Source of the DNA: Eubacteriales Family XIII. Incertae Sedis bacterium
GTDB lineage: Bacteria; Bacillota; Clostridia; Peptostreptococcales; Anaerovoracaceae
Direction: 5' to 3'
Assembly (NCBI GenBank): GCA_031263875.1
Contig: JAISEX010000297.1
Location: forward strand, 1-9,666
Length of the DNA stretch: 9,666 bases
The notes under the pieces were generated by a model that ran no database searches, had not been told where the DNA came from, and saw only the letters and a list, made by a program, of their open reading frames with translations. The translations under genes were made by a program, and so were the position numbers. This document shows, one piece after another, positions 4,929 through 9,666 of the stretch (its first letter is position 1; each line of letters opens with the position of its first letter).

Positions 4929-6818
4929 TTGCCTATGCTGAAAAAGAACATTACCGATTATAATTTCCCGCAGGATCTGGCCGATATGTCGATCGACGAA
5001 CTTCGGCTGCTTTCGTATGAGATCAGGGATTTTCTGATCCACAGCGTGGCCGAAACCGGCGGCCATCTCGCGCCGAATCTCGGCGTTGTGGAGTTGTCGA
5101 TAGCGCTTCACCGCGTGTTCGACGTGTCGCGCGACAAGATCGTGTGGGACGTGGGGCACCAGTCGTATGTGCATAAGATATTGACGGGCAGGGCGGACAA
5201 GTTCGGCACGCTGCGGCAGTACGGCGGCATCAGCGGTTTCCCGAAATCCGCCGAGAGCGTTACCGATATCTATAACAGCGGGCACAGCAGCACGTCCATT
5301 TCCGCCGCCATGGGGCTTGCGGAGGCGCGCGATATATTGAACCAGGATCATAACGTGATCGCCGTTATCGGCGACGGCGCGATGACGGGCGGGCTCGCGT
5401 ACGAAGGACTGAACAACGCGGGCAGCTCCAAAACGCGCATGATCGTCATTTTGAACGATAACGAGATGTCGATCTCCCCGAATACGGGCAGCATATCGCA
5501 CCACTTGCGGAAACTCCGTTCGTCAAAGACCTATATCGATATGAAAAAATCGCTGTCGCGAACGCTGCCGCGCATTCCCGGCGTGGGTCTTCCGCTCTAC
5601 CACGGCCTCACAACGGCGCGCAATACGCTGCGTTCCGCCGTTATTACGGAGTCGATATTCGCGGATCTCGGATTTACGTATTACGGGCCGGTCGACGGGC
5701 ATAATATCGAAGACCTGATCCAGAATCTCGAGCTCGCGAAGATGATCGACGCTCCCGTTCTGATCCACGTGATGACGAAAAAGGGCAAAGGTTACAAAAA
5801 TGCCGAGCTGCGGCCCGGCAAATTCCACGGGATCGGGCCCTTCGATGCGGAAACCGGCATTGAGCTGGCGCGTCCGGACGGCGCGTCCTGGTCACATATC
5901 GCCGGCGGAGCCATTTCCGCCGCTGCGGAGAATGATCCGCGCGTCGTCGCCATTACCGCCGCCATGACGGACGGCGTGGGGCTGACGGATTTCGCGCGAA
6001 AATTCCCCGAGCGGTTTTTCGACGTCGGCATAGCGGAACAGCACGCGGTAGCGTCGGCCGCGGGGCTTGCGCTCGGCGGGCTCCGGCCGTTCGTCTTCTG
6101 TTATTCAAGCTTCCTCCAGCGCGCCTACGACCAGATACTGATGGAAGTCGCCCTGCAGAACCTGCCGGTCGTTTTTATGGTGGACCGGGCGGGCTGCGTG
6201 GGTCAGGATGGGGAAACCCACCACGGCCTCTTTGATCTGTCGTATCTCGGCCATATGCCGAATATGACGGTTTATGCCCCTTCCTGCGAGGAAGCGCTTC
6301 GCGCCGCTGTTTCCGAGGCCATGCGCGCGGGCGAACCGGCGGCTATCCGGTACCCCCGCGGCAGCGCGGTTTCCTTTCCCGCCGCGACCCGTGCGCTTCG
6401 CGCGGATTCCGGTGCGTTTTGGCGGTTGCGGGACGGTAATGACCTGACGCTGCTGTCCGCCGGAAAGATGACGCCGGTCGCGCTTGAGGCGGCCGAAAAA
6501 CTTGCGGCGAACGGCCTTGATGCGGCGGTCGTCGATATGTTTCGCCTGAAACCTCTCGACGAGAACGGCATCGCGGGCCTGCTCGCAAAGGGAAAACCCG
6601 TGATCACGCTTGAAGATAACGTGATTTCCGGCGGTTTTGGCGAGAAGGTGGCGAGCTTTATCGAAACGGGCGGTTTTAACAACAAGGTCCATATTATCGC
6701 GTGGCCGGACGGCTTCCTGACGCACGGCTCCGTCGCCGACCTGATGACGGCGGACGGGCTTGACGCGGAGGGCGTAACGGCGAAAGTGAAAGCGTTTACC
6801 GGTTATGGGCGCGACTAA
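4929..6818 (+). CDS. dxs: 1-deoxy-D-xylulose-5-phosphate synthase
   Basis: Dxs is the thiamine-diphosphate enzyme that condenses pyruvate with glyceraldehyde 3-phosphate, the first and often flux-controlling step of the MEP isoprenoid pathway. Length (629 aa) and numbering closely follow E. coli Dxs. His46 lies in GGHLAPNLG (44-52). The ThDP/metal motif starts with GDGAMTGG (148-155) and ends in NDN (176-178). TKKGKGYKNAE (283-293) and FHGIGPFD (299-306) follow. The transketolase-like domain has the catalytic Glu370 in DVGIAEQHAV (365-374), DRAGCVGQDGETHHG (419-433) and RYPRG (474-478). The C-terminal transketolase domain is complete. Start: TTG 4929 is used here because GTGAG (4918-4922) sits 6 bases upstream; ATG 4935 would drop two residues and is equally plausible. 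The gene overlaps tlyA by 14 bases. With ispA next to it, the MEP entry and FPP formation are co-expressed. Confidence 0.96.
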   Translation: MPMLKKNITDYNFPQDLADMSIDELRLLSYEIRDFLIHSVAETGGHLAPNLGVVELSIALHRVFDVSRDKIVWDVGHQSYVHKILTGRADKFGTLRQYGGISGFPKSAESVTDIYNSGHSSTSISAAMGLAEARDILNQDHNVIAVIGDGAMTGGLAYEGLNNAGSSKTRMIVILNDNEMSISPNTGSISHHLRKLRSSKTYIDMKKSLSRTLPRIPGVGLPLYHGLTTARNTLRSAVITESIFADLGFTYYGPVDGHNIEDLIQNLELAKMIDAPVLIHVMTKKGKGYKNAELRPGKFHGIGPFDAETGIELARPDGASWSHIAGGAISAAAENDPRVVAITAAMTDGVGLTDFARKFPERFFDVGIAEQHAVASAAGLALGGLRPFVFCYSSFLQRAYDQILMEVALQNLPVVFMVDRAGCVGQDGETHHGLFDLSYLGHMPNMTVYAPSCEEALRAAVSEAMRAGEPAAIRYPRGSAVSFPAATRALRADSGAFWRLRDGNDLTLLSAGKMTPVALEAAEKLAANGLDAAVVDMFRLKPLDENGIAGLLAKGKPVITLEDNVISGGFGEKVASFIETGGFNNKVHIIAWPDGFLTHGSVADLMTADGLDAEGVTAKVKAFTGYGRD

Positions 6819-7569
6819 TTCCGCAAAGCTGCGGCTCGATGTCCTGCTGGCGGAGCGCGGTTATTACGAGTCGCGCGAGAAAGCTCACGCCGCGGTGATG
6901 GCGGGAGAGGTGACGGTCAACGGCAGGGTGGAACTGAAACCCGGCACGAAACTTGCGAGCGATGTGGAACTGGTGGCGGCCGACACCTCCGGCAAATACG
7001 TGGGGCGCGGCGCTTTGAAGTTGGAACGGGCGCTTGAAATCTGGCCGGTCGAGGTAACGGACGCCGTCTGCATGGATATCGGCGCTTCGACGGGCGGTTT
7101 TACCGAGGTGCTGCTCCGCGCGGGCGCGCGCAAAGTTTACGCGATAGACGTCGGTTACGGCCAGCTCGACTGGAAACTGCGGAACGACGAGCGCGTCGTG
7201 AATATGGAGCGGACGAATTTTCGGCATATCGACCACAGTCTGATCGCGGAGGAGGTGGATATCATTACAGCGGACGTGTCCTTTATTTCGCTGAAACATA
7301 TTTTCCCCGGAGCGGCGCCGCATTTGACGCAGGGCGGCTCGCTGATAGCGCTTATCAAGCCGCAATTCGAGGCGGAACGCGGGCAGGTCGGCAAACGGGG
7401 TATTATCCGGGATCCGGAAATACGGCAAGAAACAGTCCGCAAGGTGGCCGGTTACGCGGCGGATTCCGGCCTGATTATGGACGACGTTATCGAATCGCCG
7501 ATAACGGGAGCAAAGGGAAATGTGGAATTTCTCGCTTTTTTCAAGAGGGGGAGTGTGATAGTACCATGA
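6805..7569 (+). CDS. tlyA: TlyA family 16S/23S rRNA (cytidine-2'-O)-methyltransferase
   Basis: TlyA proteins methylate the 2'-O of cytidines in rRNA (in Mycobacterium, 16S C1409 and 23S C1920, which gives capreomycin sensitivity); many annotations still say hemolysin. The 254-aa protein has an S4 RNA-binding domain (about 8-62, with LDVLLAERGYYESREKA) and a Rossmann-like FtsJ-type methyltransferase domain. The SAM motif is DIGASTGGFTEVLL (91-104). Lys72, Asp157, Lys185 and Glu241 correspond to the catalytic tetrad K69-D154-K182-E238 of M. tuberculosis TlyA with a constant shift of three, which supports an active enzyme. The linker motif is YVGRGALKL where relatives usually have YVSRGGxKL. The exact rRNA site in this organism is not known. 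It overlaps dxs by 14 bases without a clear Shine-Dalgarno, and its TGA overlaps the mutS ATG (ATGA). Confidence 0.93.
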   Translation: MGATNSAKLRLDVLLAERGYYESREKAHAAVMAGEVTVNGRVELKPGTKLASDVELVAADTSGKYVGRGALKLERALEIWPVEVTDAVCMDIGASTGGFTEVLLRAGARKVYAIDVGYGQLDWKLRNDERVVNMERTNFRHIDHSLIAEEVDIITADVSFISLKHIFPGAAPHLTQGGSLIALIKPQFEAERGQVGKRGIIRDPEIRQETVRKVAGYAADSGLIMDDVIESPITGAKGNVEFLAFFKRGSVIVP

Positions 7570-9666
7570 ATGGACTGACACCGATGATGAAGCAATACAT
7601 GGAAATAAAACAACAGAATCAGGACGCCATTCTGTTCTTCCGGCTCGGTGATTTTTACGAAATGTTTTATGACGACGCGGTGACGGCTTCGTCGGTCCTC
7701 GATATCGCGCTGACGAAGAAGAACTGCGGTATCGGCACCGAGCGCGCGCCGATGTGCGGCGTGCCGTTCCATTCGGCGGATTCGTATATCGCGAAACTCG
7801 TCGAGTCGGGATTCCGCGTGGCTGTCTGCGAACAGGTCGGCGATCCGAAACCGGCAAAAGGGATCGTAAAACGCGAGGTGGTCAGGATCGTGACGCCGGG
7901 GACGCTGATGGGCGAATCGATGCTCCGGGCCGGTGAAAACAACTACCTCCTGTCGATCTGCGTTTCTCAGGCCGGATACGGGCTTGCGTACAGCGATATT
8001 TCGACGGGGGAGATCGGCTTTACGTCCGTCGGCGGCGAATCGCGGAATGCGCTTCTCGCTTCGGAACTCGAACGGCTGAAGCCGCGCGAACTGATCTATC
8101 TCTCGTCCGACGACGCGGAACTGACCGCCGCGCTGGACGCGAATACCGAGATGACGCTGACGATGCTCGACGCGAAAACCCACGATATTTCGCGCGGAGA
8201 GCGGACGTTTGAGCGTATTTTCGGCATCCGTTCCGCAAAAGCCGTCGGCGCGGAGGATGAAACCGCGGCCACGGCACTCTATCTGCTGCTCGAATACATC
8301 GAAGACACGCAGAAACACGATGTGGCGCATCTGATTTTGCCCCGGTTTTACCGGCTTTCCGACCATATGATGCTGAATAAGGCGAGCATCCGGAACCTCG
8401 AACTGACCGCGACGCTGTTTGAAAACACGACCGAGGGTTCTCTGCTCGGCATACTCGACAAGACACGGACGGCGATGGGCGGACGCCTTATCAAGCGGTG
8501 GATACAGAGCCCGCTTATCGACATCGGTGAGATAACCGCGCGGCTCGATACCGTCGAGCAGTTGACCGAGGATGTGATGCTCCGCAACGATCTGCGCGAG
8601 CATCTGCGCGCCATTTACGATCTGGAGCGTCTTGCGGGCCGCGTATCGTTCGGTAACGCCAATGCCCGCGACCTGATCGCGCTTGCGGGCAGCCTTGCGG
8701 CCATCGCGGATATCGTCGCGGTATTATCGAACACGCCGGAGGATTCGCTTCTCGCGCGCCACGCGCGGCAGGTGCCGGATCTGACGGAAGTGCGGCAGTT
8801 GATCGAAACGGCGCTCGTTGACGAACCTCCGTTCTCGGTGCGGGAGGGCGGTTTGATACGGCAGGGATACAACGCCTCCCTCGACGAGATGAAAGCGGGA
8901 GTCGCCGGCGGGCAGGAATGGATCGCGGCCCTCGAGGGCAAGGAGCGCGAGCGGACGGGCATCCGAAACCTGAAAGTCGGGTTTAACCGCGTGTTCGGCT
9001 ATTATATCGACATCACCAACTCGAACAGGACGCTTATTCCCGAGGAATACATCCGCAAACAGACGCTTGTGAATTCTGAACGCTATGTCACGCTGGAGCT
9101 GAAAGCGATGGAATCGCAGGTGCTCGGCGCGGAGGAACGCATCAATACCCTCGAATACACGCTGTTTAACGGGCTCCGCTCCCGCATTGCCACGAGGATA
9201 GCGGATATTCAGAAAGCCTCCGAAGCGTTGGCGGCAATCGACGTGCTGGCCGCTTTCGCCGAGGTGAGCGCGCGTTTTGGTTACGTGAAACCGCTCGTCG
9301 ACGACGGGCCGGTGATACGCATCGAACGCGGACGCCATCCCGTTATCGAACATAAGCTCGCGGACGGACGCTTCGTGCCGAACGACGTCTATCTCGACAG
9401 GACGGACCACAGCATGCTGCTGATCACGGGGCCGAATATGGCGGGTAAATCGACCTATATGCGCATGACGGCCCTTATCGTGCTGATGGCGCAGGCGGGC
9501 TGTTTCGTTCCCGCGGACGACGCGCATATCGGCTGCTGCGACTGCCTTTACACGCGCATCGGGGCGTCGGATAATCTCGCGCAGGGCGAGAGCACGTTCT
9601 TTGTCGAGATGAACGAACTCGCCTATATCCTGAATACGGCGACGTCCAAAAGCCTCGTGCTGCTGG
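7566..9666 (+). CDS. mutS: DNA mismatch repair protein MutS (3' end cut by window)
   Basis: MutS recognises mismatches and small loops and starts mismatch repair with MutL. The first 700 codons are present; full-length relatives are about 870 aa. The mismatch-binding domain begins with LTPMMKQYMEIK (4-15) and the Phe-x-Glu motif in LGDFYEMF (27-34), Phe30 and Glu32, so this is a MutS1 repair protein and not MutS2. A connector domain follows, then the lever with NLELTATLF (277-285), and a clamp with NLKVGFNRVFGYYIDI (468-483). The ATPase domain shows Walker A GPNMAGKST (622-630) and STFFVEMNELAYIL (676-689). The window ends at SLVLL, just before the expected Walker B DE. No frameshift is seen. 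GGGGGAG (7547-7553) lies 12 bases before the ATG, and the ATGA overlap suggests coupling to tlyA. mutL may follow downstream, which cannot be seen here. Confidence 0.96.
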   Translation, partial: MNGLTPMMKQYMEIKQQNQDAILFFRLGDFYEMFYDDAVTASSVLDIALTKKNCGIGTERAPMCGVPFHSADSYIAKLVESGFRVAVCEQVGDPKPAKGIVKREVVRIVTPGTLMGESMLRAGENNYLLSICVSQAGYGLAYSDISTGEIGFTSVGGESRNALLASELERLKPRELIYLSSDDAELTAALDANTEMTLTMLDAKTHDISRGERTFERIFGIRSAKAVGAEDETAATALYLLLEYIEDTQKHDVAHLILPRFYRLSDHMMLNKASIRNLELTATLFENTTEGSLLGILDKTRTAMGGRLIKRWIQSPLIDIGEITARLDTVEQLTEDVMLRNDLREHLRAIYDLERLAGRVSFGNANARDLIALAGSLAAIADIVAVLSNTPEDSLLARHARQVPDLTEVRQLIETALVDEPPFSVREGGLIRQGYNASLDEMKAGVAGGQEWIAALEGKERERTGIRNLKVGFNRVFGYYIDITNSNRTLIPEEYIRKQTLVNSERYVTLELKAMESQVLGAEERINTLEYTLFNGLRSRIATRIADIQKASEALAAIDVLAAFAEVSARFGYVKPLVDDGPVIRIERGRHPVIEHKLADGRFVPNDVYLDRTDHSMLLITGPNMAGKSTYMRMTALIVLMAQAGCFVPADDAHIGCCDCLYTRIGASDNLAQGESTFFVEMNELAYILNTATSKSLVLL

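Overview
This window looks like part of a Firmicutes (Clostridia-type) chromosome of moderately high GC content. The gene order nusB-xseA-xseB-ispA-dxs-tlyA, preceded by an Asp23/Gls24-family gene, is a well-known block of Gram-positive genomes. All three stop codons are used, which fits the standard bacterial code. Genus and species cannot be read from the sequence.

Bases 1 to about 400 contain no recognisable gene. This part holds GC-rich short hairpins at the left edge, a perfect 15-bp inverted repeat enclosing 60 bp (48-137), and a lower-GC stretch. A good sigma-A-type promoter with an extended -10 element (379-408) is followed by a GC-rich leader of about 120 nt. From 538 to the right edge there are nine genes, all on the + strand and almost without gaps: a CNNM/CorC-type membrane protein with CBS domains, a short Asp23 protein, nusB, xseA, xseB, ispA, dxs, tlyA and a mutS cut by the window end. 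Six of the eight junctions overlap by 1-28 bases. One (CNNM/Asp23) is an exact abutment in the same frame across a single TAG. One (ispA/dxs) is a 14-base gap. No terminator is visible inside, so this reads as one operon that continues past 9666.

Functionally the operon mixes genome maintenance (ExoVII large and small subunits, MutS), RNA and ribosome work (NusB antitermination, TlyA rRNA 2'-O-methylation), isoprenoid supply (Dxs makes DXP for the MEP pathway, IspA makes farnesyl diphosphate) and envelope-linked proteins (CNNM transporter-like protein, Asp23). This is mostly conserved housekeeping biology. I found no defence system, CRISPR array, insertion sequence or tRNA.

The points that deserve a second look are the inverted-repeat element and its small ORF, the in-frame TAG junction between the CNNM gene and an unusually short Asp23 gene, mutS lying directly behind tlyA, and the structured leader of the operon.
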